Below, piece by piece: positions 7,905-17,743 of a stretch of 64,000 bases of DNA; the first letter of the stretch is position 1; each line of letters begins with the position of its first letter. Both the position numbers and the translations under genes were made by a program. Source of the stretch: an uncultured Granulosicoccus sp. Lineage in GTDB: Bacteria > Pseudomonadota > Gammaproteobacteria > Granulosicoccales > Granulosicoccaceae. The notes beneath the pieces are model-generated. The model saw nothing but the letters and a program-made list of their open reading frames with translations. It searched no databases and was not told the origin of the DNA. Location: assembly GCA_947499955.1 (NCBI GenBank), contig CANMQI010000009.1, forward strand, positions 62,001 through 126,000, read 5' to 3'.

Positions 7905-9809
7905 TCAACGGCGACAGCCACGCAAACTGTGAACTTGCTCATGAAGCGTCTCCAGCGTGACCGTCTCGGCCGGCAGTGCGCTGCCCACATTCAGTCCGAT
8001 ACGCGCAAACACTCGTCTTGGCATCTTGAAGAAGGCCGGCCCGCCCTTGCGACTGAACAGACTTCCCCATAATCCTTGCAGAGCCACGGGTACAACGGGC
8101 ACCGGACTCTGCTCCAGCACGCGCAGAATACCGGGCCGGAACTCGTTCATCTCGCCATCGGCGGTAATCTGGCCTTCGGGGAAGATGCACAGCACATCCC
8201 CCGCGCTGAGCGCCTCGTTCATCTGCGTGAAGGCAGCCTCGTACAGCGCCGGATCTTCACTGCGTCCCGCTATCGGTATGGCCTTGGCGGTCCGAAAGAT
8301 GAAGTTCATGATCGGCAGATTGTAGATCTTGTAGTACATCACGAAGCGCACCGGCCGCCGGATGCAACCACCCAGTATCAGGGCATCAACGAAGCTCACA
8401 TGATTGGCGACCACGATCAGCGCACCCGTGTCCGGTATGTTCTCCATACCCTGTTTACGCACCCGGTACAGGGTATGTATGAGCAGCCAGATCAGGAACC
8501 GCATGAAGAATTCCGGCACCTGACGGAATATATACAGGGCAACCAGCGCGTTCACCAGCGACAGTGCCAGAAACAACTGGGCGAGACTCGCACCCGCCGC
8601 CAGCAGCAACAGTGCGAAGAGCGCCGAGAACACCATGAACAGCGCATTCAGGATGTTGTTGCAGGCAATGGCCCGGGACAATGTTTCCGGCGCACTGGTC
8701 TTCTGTATCAGGGCATACAGAGGCACGATGTAGAAACCACCGAACAGACCAATCAGAAAAACGTCGAGCAGGACCCGCCAGGCCCCGGCCGCGACCAGGA
8801 ATTGCAGCATTGACAGATCAACGCCCAATGGCGCATCCGGTGTGGCAAATACCAGATCCAGCCCGAACACCGTCAGCCCCATGGCACCGAACGGCACCAG
8901 TCCTATTTCCACCCTGCCATGAGACAACCTTTCGCACAGGACTGATCCTGAGGCAATGCCGATGGAAAATGTCGCCAGCAATGCCGTGAATACATCAACA
9001 CTGCCCCCCAGAACATCGCGAGCATAGACCGGAAACTGGGCAAGGTAGGTGGCACCGAGCAACCAGAACCAGGAAATGGCGAGAATGGATTGGAAGATCA
9101 CACGCTGCCCGGCGGTATGCCGAATCAGTCTTGTGGTTTCAGTCAGCGGGTTGAACTGAATCTGCAAGTCCGGTGCACTGGCGGGTGCATGCGGAATTCG
9201 GCGACTGGCCAGATAACCGACAACTGCCACAACCAACAGTACCACCGAGACCGGAAAGACGCCGTCGGCCGAGCTCATCAACTGTGTGCCCGCAATGGTG
9301 CCAGCCAGAATGGCAAGAAAGGTACCTAGCTCAACCAGACCATTACCGGCTGTGAGTTCCGTTTCATGCAGATGCTGAGGCAGGATGCCGTATTTGACGG
9401 GACCGAAGAATGCAGATTGCGTTCCCATGAGAAACAGGACCGCCAACAGCAGTGGCATGCTTTGCAGTACCAGTGCCGTCACCCCGCAGATCATGATGAT
9501 GATCTCGGCCACTTTGATATAGCGAATCAGCGTCGCCTTTTCGTACTTGTCGGCGATCTGTCCGCTGAGTGCGGAGAAGAGGAAAAACGGAAGAATGAAC
9601 AAGCCAGCTGCCAGATTGATCAGCAGGCCGTCATCAGCAGAATCAGTGGTGATGACATTGAATGCGATCAGGGCGATCAGCGCATTCTTGTAGACGTTAT
9701 CGTTGAAGGCCCCGAACAGCTGCGTGATGAAGTACGGCGCGAACCGGCGTTGTCGCAGCAGCGCGAACTGACTGACCTCCGATGCCTGTACAGGTTTGTC
9801 CTGACTCAT
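7905..9809 (-). CDS. MFS lysophospholipid transporter fused to PlsC-type acyltransferase
   Basis: A 634-residue fusion. Residues 1-430 form a major facilitator domain of the LplT lysophospholipid-flippase type (RRFAPYFITQLFGAFNDNVYKNA at the start). Residues about 440-630 form a 1-acyl-glycerol-3-phosphate acyltransferase-like domain with the NHVSFVD catalytic box (H-x4-D) and the FPEGQIT block. E. coli splits this job between LplT and the bifunctional Aas; here the AMP-binding acyl-ACP synthetase domain of Aas is absent. The likely role is inward flipping and re-acylation of lysophospholipids at the inner membrane, with the acyl donor coming from elsewhere. Confidence 0.9.
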   Translation of the reverse strand: MSQDKPVQASEVSQFALLRQRRFAPYFITQLFGAFNDNVYKNALIALIAFNVITTDSADDGLLINLAAGLFILPFFLFSALSGQIADKYEKATLIRYIKVAEIIIMICGVTALVLQSMPLLLAVLFLMGTQSAFFGPVKYGILPQHLHETELTAGNGLVELGTFLAILAGTIAGTQLMSSADGVFPVSVVLLVVAVVGYLASRRIPHAPASAPDLQIQFNPLTETTRLIRHTAGQRVIFQSILAISWFWLLGATYLAQFPVYARDVLGGSVDVFTALLATFSIGIASGSVLCERLSHGRVEIGLVPFGAMGLTVFGLDLVFATPDAPLGVDLSMLQFLVAAGAWRVLLDVFLIGLFGGFYIVPLYALIQKTSAPETLSRAIACNNILNALFMVFSALFALLLLAAGASLAQLFLALSLVNALVALYIFRQVPEFFMRFLIWLLIHTLYRVRKQGMENIPDTGALIVVANHVSFVDALILGGCIRRPVRFVMYYKIYNLPIMNFIFRTAKAIPIAGRSEDPALYEAAFTQMNEALSAGDVLCIFPEGQITADGEMNEFRPGILRVLEQSPVPVVPVALQGLWGSLFSRKGGPAFFKMPRRVFARIGLNVGSALPAETVTLETLHEQVHSLRGCRR

Positions 9810-9924
9810 GTCCGCTCACGTTTTCACAGGCCCCCGAGCGAGCCTTGCACGACGTCCGATGAACCAAGAAACATGCCATGCAGCAACCGGCCTCACGCCG
9901 GGCTCGCCTGACACCGACCTTGAC

Positions 9925-9951
9925 GGCCGGTGTGGCCGGTGTGGCCGGTGC
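9925..9951. repeat. Three copies of a 9-bp unit
   Basis: Three adjacent copies of ggccggtgt (the last ends in c) lie in the 239-base gap between the start of the MFS-acyltransferase gene and the end of the cold-shock gene. The rest of the gap holds nothing recognisable. Confidence 0.8.
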
Positions 9952-10048
9952 CGGGCAGGCTGCTGCCATACCCTGCACCGCTATACCTGAACGACTCTCC
10001 AGCCGACTCATGAGTCTGACGCTGTCAGCTGTTCATGCAGTCGCATGT

Positions 10049-10267
10049 TTATGCGCTTTCCGTGGGTAACACTTCAGAGGCTTGCCACCCCTTTTCACCC
10101 TGCGTGGCAACATATTCAACGTGCTGGCCTTCGCTCAGTGAACGATAGCCTTCACCTGAGATAACCCGGTAGTGAACAAATACATCTTCACCCGTTGGGC
10201 TGATGATGAAACCATAACCCTTGGCGTTATCAAACCACTTGACGGTGCCTTTTTGTCGATCAGTCAT
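10049..10267 (-). CDS. Cold-shock domain protein
   Basis: A 72-residue CspA-type single-stranded nucleic-acid-binding protein. RNP1-like KGYGFI and RNP2-like DVFVHY are present, with KGTVKWFDNAKGYGFI at the start of the domain. The motif VFVHYRVISGEGYRSLSEGQ is typical of the family, which binds RNA as a chaperone. A longer in-frame start is available, but the ATG at 10267 follows GGAGAGG by three bases and gives the family length. The 148 bases between it and pepN leave room for a long 5' leader, as found for many csp genes. Confidence 0.95.
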   Translation of the reverse strand: MTDRQKGTVKWFDNAKGYGFIISPTGEDVFVHYRVISGEGYRSLSEGQHVEYVATQGEKGWQASEVLPTESA

Positions 10268-10415
10268 AAACCTCTCCGTTGATTGACCACAGCCCTGCAC
10301 ACACTGCAGAACAAACTGTGGGAGAAATTTATCATGGGAAAACTCAGGCACCGTGCAGCGCAGCATCCTTGCTACCGTTGTTCACACTTTCATCTCTGTT
10401 TCATGGATAAAACAC

Positions 10416-13091
10416 TCAATCGAGAGACTTGCTGACCAGTTCGTAAACATCTGGTGACAAAGGCCCGCTATCCATGATGCGTTGCAGCTCCTGTTTCATC
10501 AGTTTCTGCCCATCCGCGGTCAGCCTTTTCCAACGCCCCAGCGGTGACACCAGCCCCGCAGCCAGTTGTGGATTGCGCCCGTCCAGGGCAATCACCTGAT
10601 CGGCCAGGAATCGATAACCACGACCATCCGCCGAATGAAAGCCTGCCGGGTTGTTCATGGCAAAGCTTGCGACCAGTGAGCGCAGTCGGTTGGGATTGGA
10701 GGTATCGAAGTCGCTGTGTGTTGTCAGCCCGATCACATCATCCACGACAGTGCTGCGCCTTGACATGGCCTGTGCCGCAAACCATTTATCAACCACCAGA
10801 CGATGCCCGGCAGCACGAGCGTGGAAGTCATTCAGCACTCTCTCACGTGCTGCGCTGTCTGAATGACACAACACCGCCATGGCCGCCATGCGATCGGTCA
10901 TGTTGTCCGCTGTGTCGTATTTCGATTCAGCCAGCGCCACCCAGTGCTCATCCGGCAGATGACTCAACAGGGACAGAGCTGTATTTGAAAGCTTGCGCCG
11001 TCCCATCGCCAGCGGGTCCAGTAACGCTAGGTCCGTGTGACCGGTCTGCGCCAGCAGAGACCTGAGTGCCTCGGCATGGCGGCTGGCCAACGCCGTCGCC
11101 ACATCGCTGCGCGCTCGGTGCAGCGACTGGTAGTCAACGCTTTGCAGCTCCCCTCCCAGGGTATCCATACTCGGCAGACTCAAGGCTTCGGCCTTGACAG
11201 CCAGGTCCAGCGTCGCATCATCGAGGATGCGCCCCCAGGCCTGCCCCAGGAAATCCAGTGTTGCCTCAGCCTCGTCATGCCCCTTCATGGTCACCAGGAT
11301 CAGGCGGGTTGCCAGACGCTGCCCGGCATCCCAACGATTGAAGGCGTCACTGTCATGAGACATCAGCAATGCCAGCGTTTCATTGCTCACATCGTGGTGC
11401 AGCTTCACTGGTGCCGAGAAACCCCGCAGTAACGAGACCACCGGTGCTTCGGCAATATTCTCGAACGTGAACGTCTGGCTGGACTCGCGCAGGTGCAACA
11501 GCGCGCTGTGCTGGCCACTGTCATGACTCGTGTCGAGTAACTGCGCACTCGATTGCCCGGAGGCCAGCGGCAGCGCCTTGCCATCGCCGTTCAGCAGGCC
11601 CATGACAACGGGAATATGCAGTGGCTGCTTGTCACTCTGCCCCGGTGTATCCGGACAGTGCTGACGCAGCGTCAGGCGATAACGCTGCCTCGCCACGTCA
11701 TGGTCCTCATCTACGGTTATCTCGGGCGTGCCCGCCGTGGAGTACCAGCGACGAAACTGTGTCAGATCGATCTCCGTCACCGATTGCAGGGCATCGACAA
11801 AGGCATCGCAGGTCGTGGCGCTACCGTCATGACGCTCCACGTACACGTCCATGGCCTGACGCCAACGCTCGGCACCGAGCAGCGTGTGCAGTATGCGAAT
11901 GACTTCAGCGCCCTTTTCGTACACGGTCAGGGTGTAGAAATTGTTGATCTCTATGTAGCTGTCGGGCCGAATCGGATGGGCCATCGGGCTGCTGTCCTCG
12001 GCAAATTGCCGGGCCCGCAGCAAGCGCACATCCTCGATGCGCTTGACCGTTGCCGAACGCTGGTCGCTGGAGAAACACTGGTCCCTGAAGACGGTCAGAC
12101 CTTCCTTCAGACTCAACTGGAACCAGTCGCGGCAGGTGATGCGATTGCCCGTCCAGTTGTGGAAGTACTCATGCGCAATGACCGCCTCGACGCCCATGTA
12201 ATCCGTATCGGTTGCGCTCTGCGGGTCGGCCAGTACGAATCGTGAGTTGAAGATGTTCAGCCCCTTGTTCTCCATGGCTCCCATGTTGAAGTCATCCACC
12301 GCCACGATCATGAAACAGTCCAGATCGTATTCCAGCCCATAGACCTCCTCATCCCAACGCATCGCCGCCTTGAGCGATTGCATGGCAAAGTCACAGCGTT
12401 CAACATTATGGCTCTCCACGTAGATCTGCAGCAGCACCTGCCGGCCCGAAGCCGTCGTGAAGTGATCTTCGATATGCGCCAGGTCGCCTGCCACCAGGGC
12501 AAACAGATAGCTCGGTTTCGGATGCGGATCATGCCAGTGCACCCGGTGCCGTCCATTGTCCAGCTGCTCGTGGGAGACACGATTGCCATTGGACAGCAGG
12601 ACTGGATAACTGCTCTGCTCAGCCGTGATGGTCACATCGAACACCGACAGCACATCCGGACGGTCCGGGTAGAAGGTGATCTTGCGAAACCCTTCCGCCT
12701 CGCACTGGGTGCAGAAATTGCCGCTGCTCCGATACAGGCCTTCCAGCGCTGTATTGGCGTCCGGGTTGATGCAGGTGACGATGGACACCACGCAATTCGC
12801 CGGCACCTGCGCGATCCGCAAGGCCTTCTCATCAAGCTGATATTCACTCTCGACAAGCTGGCGCCCGTCGACATGTACCGAGCGCAGTTCGCAGTCGACC
12901 CCCTGCAGCGTCAGTTCTCCGGCTGATGCCCCCGTCGCATCCTGACTTTCCGGATTACGACGCAGGCTCAGTTCACTACTGACCACCGTGGCGCTCGGGT
13001 GCAGATCGAAATCCAGCCGCACATGATCGACCAGCCAGGGCGAGGGCTGATAATCGAGCCGCTGCACGGCAATCGGGGTATGTGTATCCAA
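10416..13091 (-). CDS. pepN: Aminopeptidase N (M1 family)
   Basis: An 891-residue cytoplasmic zinc aminopeptidase that removes N-terminal residues from peptides. The exopeptidase motif GAMENKG is at residues 271-277, the zinc site HEYFH at 307-311, and the third zinc ligand E330 in LSLKEG. The all-helical C-terminal half matches the gammaproteobacterial PepN length (E. coli 870). It stands alone, transcribed away from the putative metallopeptidase gene across a 260-base gap. Its short N-terminal extension relative to E. coli has no signal peptide. Confidence 0.97.
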   Translation of the reverse strand: MDTHTPIAVQRLDYQPSPWLVDHVRLDFDLHPSATVVSSELSLRRNPESQDATGASAGELTLQGVDCELRSVHVDGRQLVESEYQLDEKALRIAQVPANCVVSIVTCINPDANTALEGLYRSSGNFCTQCEAEGFRKITFYPDRPDVLSVFDVTITAEQSSYPVLLSNGNRVSHEQLDNGRHRVHWHDPHPKPSYLFALVAGDLAHIEDHFTTASGRQVLLQIYVESHNVERCDFAMQSLKAAMRWDEEVYGLEYDLDCFMIVAVDDFNMGAMENKGLNIFNSRFVLADPQSATDTDYMGVEAVIAHEYFHNWTGNRITCRDWFQLSLKEGLTVFRDQCFSSDQRSATVKRIEDVRLLRARQFAEDSSPMAHPIRPDSYIEINNFYTLTVYEKGAEVIRILHTLLGAERWRQAMDVYVERHDGSATTCDAFVDALQSVTEIDLTQFRRWYSTAGTPEITVDEDHDVARQRYRLTLRQHCPDTPGQSDKQPLHIPVVMGLLNGDGKALPLASGQSSAQLLDTSHDSGQHSALLHLRESSQTFTFENIAEAPVVSLLRGFSAPVKLHHDVSNETLALLMSHDSDAFNRWDAGQRLATRLILVTMKGHDEAEATLDFLGQAWGRILDDATLDLAVKAEALSLPSMDTLGGELQSVDYQSLHRARSDVATALASRHAEALRSLLAQTGHTDLALLDPLAMGRRKLSNTALSLLSHLPDEHWVALAESKYDTADNMTDRMAAMAVLCHSDSAARERVLNDFHARAAGHRLVVDKWFAAQAMSRRSTVVDDVIGLTTHSDFDTSNPNRLRSLVASFAMNNPAGFHSADGRGYRFLADQVIALDGRNPQLAAGLVSPLGRWKRLTADGQKLMKQELQRIMDSGPLSPDVYELVSKSLD

Positions 13092-13351
13092 TGGAGCTCC
13101 TGAGTGTATCCGAAGGTGAACTGTTCAGAGATCAGAGCTTAACGCTCACAGCCGCCGGGCACCAGAATGTGAAACCGTCGTGGCCTCTGCGTCCTGTTAG
13201 CGAGACCGGCTACACCATCGCCACCGAAGCGACTCAAGACAGTCGCGCTGTATCCGTAAACTGAATCTGAGCCTGCACCAAGACCGAATCTGATGATGCC
13301 CTGCCCACACCATGCACCGACACGCCCTGCCGGGACAGCCTCTTACTGTCG

Positions 13352-14128
13352 ATGACATTGCCACGCCTTGCCACCCTTCGAGTCCTGTTCCTGCTCGGCT
13401 GTCTGCTGATCGTCGGTTTCGTCAGCGCCCACCAGCGGGTCTATACGCGAAACTGGAATCAGACACTGGAGGCTGTCATCTACCCCATCAACGGGGATGG
13501 ACATCTGGCCACCGATCGTTACATTCAGGCACTGGATAACGAGGATTTCTCCATCATCAATCGGTGGGCGGAACGTGAGGCAGAGCGTTACCAGCTGCCT
13601 TTGCCAACCCCCTTCAATGTCAGGCTCGGCGAATCGATCCAGACTCTGCCACCGGCCTATCCGGAGGAGGCGAATGCCATGGATGTCCTGTTGTGGAGCC
13701 TCAGGTTCCGCTACTGGGCCTGGCGCGAAACGCCCGATGCCGGCAGTCTGACCCGTATCCGCATGTTCGTGGTTTACCAGACCGGCGAGGACAGCGTGCC
13801 CCTGCAGCATTCGCTGGGGCTGCAGAAGGGGCTCATGGGCCTGGTTTTCGCCTACAGCCTGGACAAGCAGACGGCACAGAACAATATCGTGATTGCCCAC
13901 GAGCTGCTGCACACTGTCGGCGCGGTGGACAAGTACAACCATGCGGGAGGCCCGCTGATGAACATCGGTTACGCCAATCCGTACCGCACTCCCCTGTACC
14001 CACAGCGCAATGCCGAAATCATGGCAGGCCGCATCCCGACGGGTCCCGCCAGCTCCTACATGGCAGAGAGTCTGCGCAGTGTCATCGTGAATTCCTACAC
14101 AGCCAGCGAGATTAACTGGATAGACTAG
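13352..14128 (+). CDS. Putative membrane-anchored zinc metallopeptidase
   Basis: A 258-residue protein with an N-terminal membrane anchor or signal (residues 8-26). It contains HELLHTVGAVDKY: H183, E184 and H187 form an HExxH site, and G190 and D193 fit the metzincin-like spacing HExxHxxGxxD. Downstream GGPLMNIGYANP could serve as a Met-turn-like segment, which is an inference. The reaction and substrate are unknown; a periplasmic or membrane-facing peptidase is the simplest reading. No RBS of note precedes the ATG. It is not obviously linked to its neighbours beyond strand. Confidence 0.7.
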   Translation: MTLPRLATLRVLFLLGCLLIVGFVSAHQRVYTRNWNQTLEAVIYPINGDGHLATDRYIQALDNEDFSIINRWAEREAERYQLPLPTPFNVRLGESIQTLPPAYPEEANAMDVLLWSLRFRYWAWRETPDAGSLTRIRMFVVYQTGEDSVPLQHSLGLQKGLMGLVFAYSLDKQTAQNNIVIAHELLHTVGAVDKYNHAGGPLMNIGYANPYRTPLYPQRNAEIMAGRIPTGPASSYMAESLRSVIVNSYTASEINWID

Positions 14129-14233
14129 TGCATCCTCGACTTGTTATGGTCGGCAACAGCGCCCTTCGCCGGTCACCCCGGATCGAGCAGGCACCGACCT
14201 CGGGTAGCGTTTTCCGCCAGGCTTTATCCTCAC

Positions 14234-14653
14234 ATGAATCAGGTAATTGACTGGCTATCCGCAAACACGCTGTTGATCAGCACATTGGCTGCGGCGTCCA
14301 TCACCTTGTTGGCCATCACCATTCTGGCCACCCCCTGGGCCGTTTCCCGACTCCCCAGCGACTACCTGCTGCGGCGTCTGGAGAGTCGCATATCGCGAGG
14401 GCTCGGCCGCAAGCTGCTGAGTATCGTGCGCGGCTTCATCGGCCTGGTCGTCGTGCTGGTCGGCCTGATCATGATGATTACACCCGGGCCCGGCGTGGTC
14501 ATGATACTGCTGGGTATCTCCATCGCCGAATTCCCGGGCAAGAACCGCCTGCTGGTTTATCTGGCGACCCGGCCCAATGTTCTGGCATCGCTCAACTGGA
14601 TGCGCCGACGGCACGACAAGCCGCCCTTCATCCACCCCGATACGGGTCAATAA
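14234..14653 (+). CDS. PGPGW-family transmembrane protein
   Basis: A 139-residue inner-membrane protein with an N-terminal hydrophobic helix (about 12-32) and a central pair of helices flanking MITPGPGVVMILLGISIAEF. This is the PGPGW family pattern, although the tryptophan position is valine here. The family has no assigned function. A longer in-frame start exists from 14141, but MNQVIDWLS gives the normal family length and starts directly before the first helix. Confidence 0.8.
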   Translation: MNQVIDWLSANTLLISTLAAASITLLAITILATPWAVSRLPSDYLLRRLESRISRGLGRKLLSIVRGFIGLVVVLVGLIMMITPGPGVVMILLGISIAEFPGKNRLLVYLATRPNVLASLNWMRRRHDKPPFIHPDTGQ

Positions 14654-14771
14654 GCTGCGCAGGTAACGCACAGGCACATTGCGATCCTCCGTTACGCTGC
14701 CAGCGTTACAGCACTGTGTAGCGCCTGCCCGAGCGGTGGCGACAAGCTTCTGCGCAGACTACACTTGGCCA

Positions 14772-15986
14772 ATGTCTATCCTATCCCTGTTGCACCCTCG
14801 CCGCCCATTGCCGGCTGCTGACAAGCCATCACGATTCCTGGTGACGCTGGCGCTTGTTGTCAGCTGTGCCATGCCGCTTGTTGCAACCGCGGCGACACCC
14901 AGGACACTGGAGGATGTCGAACAACAGATTCTCGATACGAACGAGCGTCTCAAGGCTCTCGATGATGAAATAGCCAGCAGCCGTGAATTGAAGCAGAAAC
15001 TGCAGCAGGCACTGGAAGCCGCCCGCTCGAATGTCGGCGAACGAGAGACACGATTGCAGCAACTCGATGGCGACATCGCCCGCTTCGACAAGAAACTGGA
15101 CTCATTGAGTGCCATGATTGCCGATGCACAGCAAGTGATGGACAGTCGCAAACAGGCTCTGGCGAAGGCTCTGCGCAACGCTCAGACCATTGGCAAGCAG
15201 ACCACCCTGAAGGTGGTGCTGCAGCACGATGATCCGGCGCTGGCAGATCGCCTGTCGGTGTACACCGAACACGTACTGGCGGCCCAGAACCGCACCATTG
15301 CCGAGCAGGTCAGCCAGCTCAATCGCCTGCACACGGCGCGAGAAGCCGCTTTGAAGGATCGTAACTGGCTCAATTACATCAAGAAGAAAGCCGCGCTGCA
15401 AAAGGAAGGTTATACCAACGACGCCAACTCCAGACAGCACTCACTGGGCGAGGTCGAAGCCGAGCTGAACCAGAAAACGCGCACGGTTGCCCAGCTGAAG
15501 GCCGATCAATCCCGCCTGCAGAGCCTGATGGACGAACTGAAGACGGCAAACAGTTCGCAATCAGGATATTTCGCCGCGGGCAAGGGCAGCTACCCGGCCC
15601 CGGTCAAGGGCGAGCTCTACGCCCGTTTCAACGACATCAAGTCGGTCGGCAAGCTGCGCTGGAGCGGACTGTTCATCAAGGCCAGTCAGGGCAAGCCGGT
15701 GCGCGCCGTGGCTGATGGTGAAGTGGTCTACAGTGATTTTCTGCGTGGATTCGGCATGCTGGTCGTCATCGATCACGGCGATGGTTACTCCAGCCTGTAC
15801 GGGGGTAACCGGGAAGTGAGCGTAACCCGTGGCCAATGGGTGGAGTCCGGTGCGACTATTGCAACTGTTGGCGATTCGGGGGGTCAGAACTTCAGCGGCG
15901 TCTATTTCGAGATCCGGCACGACGCCAAGGCGGAGGATCCCGAGAAGTGGCTGAGTGCTGATTTTCAGGTAGCCAAACGCCCGTGA
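14772..15986 (+). CDS. envC: EnvC-like murein hydrolase activator (LytM/M23 domain)
   Basis: A 404-residue exported protein: signal peptide around residues 20-42 (ending near ATAA), a long coiled coil (about 45-250) and a C-terminal LytM domain (about 280-395). In the LytM domain the zinc ligands are degenerate: the first H-x3-D site is replaced by WSGLFIKAS, and YFEIRH stands where an active HxH motif occurs. This is what E. coli EnvC shows; it activates AmiA/AmiB amidases at the division septum rather than cutting murein. Its position directly before the Ctp protease gene is the usual gammaproteobacterial order. Start MSILSLLHP chosen over an upstream in-frame ATG because it sits next to the signal peptide. 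Confidence 0.9.
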   Translation: MSILSLLHPRRPLPAADKPSRFLVTLALVVSCAMPLVATAATPRTLEDVEQQILDTNERLKALDDEIASSRELKQKLQQALEAARSNVGERETRLQQLDGDIARFDKKLDSLSAMIADAQQVMDSRKQALAKALRNAQTIGKQTTLKVVLQHDDPALADRLSVYTEHVLAAQNRTIAEQVSQLNRLHTAREAALKDRNWLNYIKKKAALQKEGYTNDANSRQHSLGEVEAELNQKTRTVAQLKADQSRLQSLMDELKTANSSQSGYFAAGKGSYPAPVKGELYARFNDIKSVGKLRWSGLFIKASQGKPVRAVADGEVVYSDFLRGFGMLVVIDHGDGYSSLYGGNREVSVTRGQWVESGATIATVGDSGGQNFSGVYFEIRHDAKAEDPEKWLSADFQVAKRP

Positions 15987-16134
15987 GTGATCGATTCAGT
16001 CTCGGAACCCGTTAGACTCGACAACAGATTCGATATTTTCCGCAGCGAGCGTGTCGAAAGATGCGTGTGCAGGGCCGGCATCAGATCGGGAAATTGATGT
16101 CAGGTGCATGAATGAAACCCGGAGTAGAATTTCA

Positions 16135-17454
16135 ATGAAGGCTAAAACACGCTCGGTCACACTGGTACTGCTTGGTGCAGTTGTCGGTGGATCATTGACG
16201 ATCGGTCAGCATGTCATGGGGGCTCGCAGCGCCAATGAATTGCCGCTCGAACAAATGCGCACGTTCACCGATGTCTTTACTCGTATCAAGAACGACTATG
16301 TCGAGGAAGTATCCGATGAGGATCTGCTCGAATACGCCATTCGCGGCATGCTCAACGGACTGGATCCCCACTCCGCCTATCTGAACACTGAAGAATTCAA
16401 CGAGCTGCGCATCGGCACCACCGGAGAATTCGGGGGTCTGGGTATCGAGGTAGGCATGGAAGACGGCTTCGTCAAGGTGGTCTCCCCTATCGATGGCACG
16501 CCTGCCGCTCGAGCCGGCATCCTGTCGGGCGACCTCATCATCCGATTGGATGACACGCCCGTCAAGGGATTGTCACTCAACGATGCTGTCAAGCTGATGC
16601 GTGGCAAGCCGGGCAGCAAGCTGACGCTCACCATCATTCGCGAAGGTGCCGACAAGCCGTTGACCATCGACATCAAGCGGGACATCATCAAGGTGACCAG
16701 TGTGCGTAATCGCATGCTTGACGACAACTACGGTTATCTGCGTATTTCCAACTTCCAGACCAAGACCACGACCGACCTGCTCAAGGCTGTCAAGAGCATG
16801 AAGGAAGAGGCCGGCGGCTCCCTGAAGGGTCTGGTACTGGACCTGCGCAACAATCCCGGTGGCGTACTCTCCGGCGCGGTGGGTGTGTCTGATGCTTTCC
16901 TCAATGATGGCATGATCGTCTACACCGACGGCCGTGAGGAAGACTCCAAACTGCGTTATGACGCCACCGACGGTGATGTTCTGGACGGCGCACCCCTGGT
17001 GATACTGGTCAATGGCGGATCGGCCTCGGCCTCCGAGATCGTCGCCGGTGCCATGCAGGATCATGGCCGCGGCATCATTCTGGGCAGCAAGACCTTCGGC
17101 AAGGGATCGGTACAGACCATCCAGGACCTGCCCGCAGGTGGCGCCGTCAAGCTGACGACATCTCGTTACTACACACCCGGTGGTCGTTCCATCCAGTCAC
17201 TCGGCATCGAACCTGACATCATCACCAAGCCCGGTTCCTGGATACGTCCGGAGAACGAGAGCTTCTCTGCCCTGACCGAATCCAGCCTGCCCGGTGCTCT
17301 GAGCAACACCACACTGGAAGAGGAAGAGCAGACCGGTGATGAGGAGCCGACTGACGAGGAGAAGGAAGACAATCTGGTTTATGACGACTACCAGCTGTAC
17401 GAAGCTCTAAATCTGCTCAAGGGCCTGACGATTCTGAGCAAGAAGTCCAGCTAG
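16135..17454 (+). CDS. C-terminal processing peptidase (S41, Ctp)
   Basis: A 439-residue periplasmic serine protease with a membrane anchor or signal peptide (residues 7-25), a PDZ domain (about 85-170) and the S41 catalytic domain. DLRNNPGG, GGSASASEI (nucleophile serine) and GKTFGKGSVQ match the S41A Ser-Lys dyad, with the lysine in KTFGKG. The family trims C termini of periplasmic proteins and in several bacteria regulates murein hydrolases, which fits its position after envC. The tail is acidic (EEEEQTGDEEPTDEEKE). ATG at 16135 is chosen because the leader begins there; MNETRS at 16108 is possible. Confidence 0.93.
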   Translation: MKAKTRSVTLVLLGAVVGGSLTIGQHVMGARSANELPLEQMRTFTDVFTRIKNDYVEEVSDEDLLEYAIRGMLNGLDPHSAYLNTEEFNELRIGTTGEFGGLGIEVGMEDGFVKVVSPIDGTPAARAGILSGDLIIRLDDTPVKGLSLNDAVKLMRGKPGSKLTLTIIREGADKPLTIDIKRDIIKVTSVRNRMLDDNYGYLRISNFQTKTTTDLLKAVKSMKEEAGGSLKGLVLDLRNNPGGVLSGAVGVSDAFLNDGMIVYTDGREEDSKLRYDATDGDVLDGAPLVILVNGGSASASEIVAGAMQDHGRGIILGSKTFGKGSVQTIQDLPAGGAVKLTTSRYYTPGGRSIQSLGIEPDIITKPGSWIRPENESFSALTESSLPGALSNTTLEEEEQTGDEEPTDEEKEDNLVYDDYQLYEALNLLKGLTILSKKSS

Positions 17455-17526
17455 GCCAAGGCCTTGTGTCGGTCCCTGTCGCCGCGATGGCGGCAGGCGG
17501 CCGCCATCGTGGCTCAATTGGCTCGG

Positions 17527-17582
17527 CCTGCGCGGCCCGACCTGCGCGGCCCGACCTACGCGGCCCGGCCTGCGCGGCCCGA
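17527..17582. repeat. 14-bp tandem repeat downstream of ctp
   Basis: Four copies of cct(g/a)cgcggcccg(a/g), each 14 bases, start 73 bases after the ctp stop and run up to a hairpin. The unit differs in sequence from the 14-base unit after fadD. Copies 1, 2 and 4 are identical; copy 3 has two changes. Confidence 0.93.
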
Positions 17583-17587
17583 AGTAA

Positions 17588-17620
17588 AAGGCGTATCGGA
17601 ATCATCCGGTACGCCTTTTT
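17588..17620 (+). terminator. Rho-independent terminator after ctp
   Basis: The hairpin aggcgtatcgga / tccggtacgcct has a 4-base loop (atca) and a single t-g pair in the stem. It is followed by a run of five T. A run of A residues precedes it, so it could also work from the other strand. It closes the envC-ctp transcript. Confidence 0.85.
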
Positions 17621-17635
17621 GCGTTTCAGGACTGA

Positions 17636-17666
17636 TTGGAACCTGGCAGCGGGGCTCCCCTATAAT
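17636..17666 (+). promoter_or_regulatory. Likely sigma-70 promoter of the transhydrogenase gene
   Basis: A perfect -10 hexamer TATAAT at 17661-17666 lies 77 bases before the ATG. TTGGAA at 17636-17641 is the best -35 candidate, at a rather long 19-base spacing. The position just after the ctp terminator supports a new transcription start here. Confidence 0.5.
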
Positions 17667-17743
17667 GACAACAGGCGCTGCTGCGTGGTTCGCTCTGGCG
17701 AATGACCCTCAGTAGCGCGGATTTCAACCATCAGGAGTGTTTC

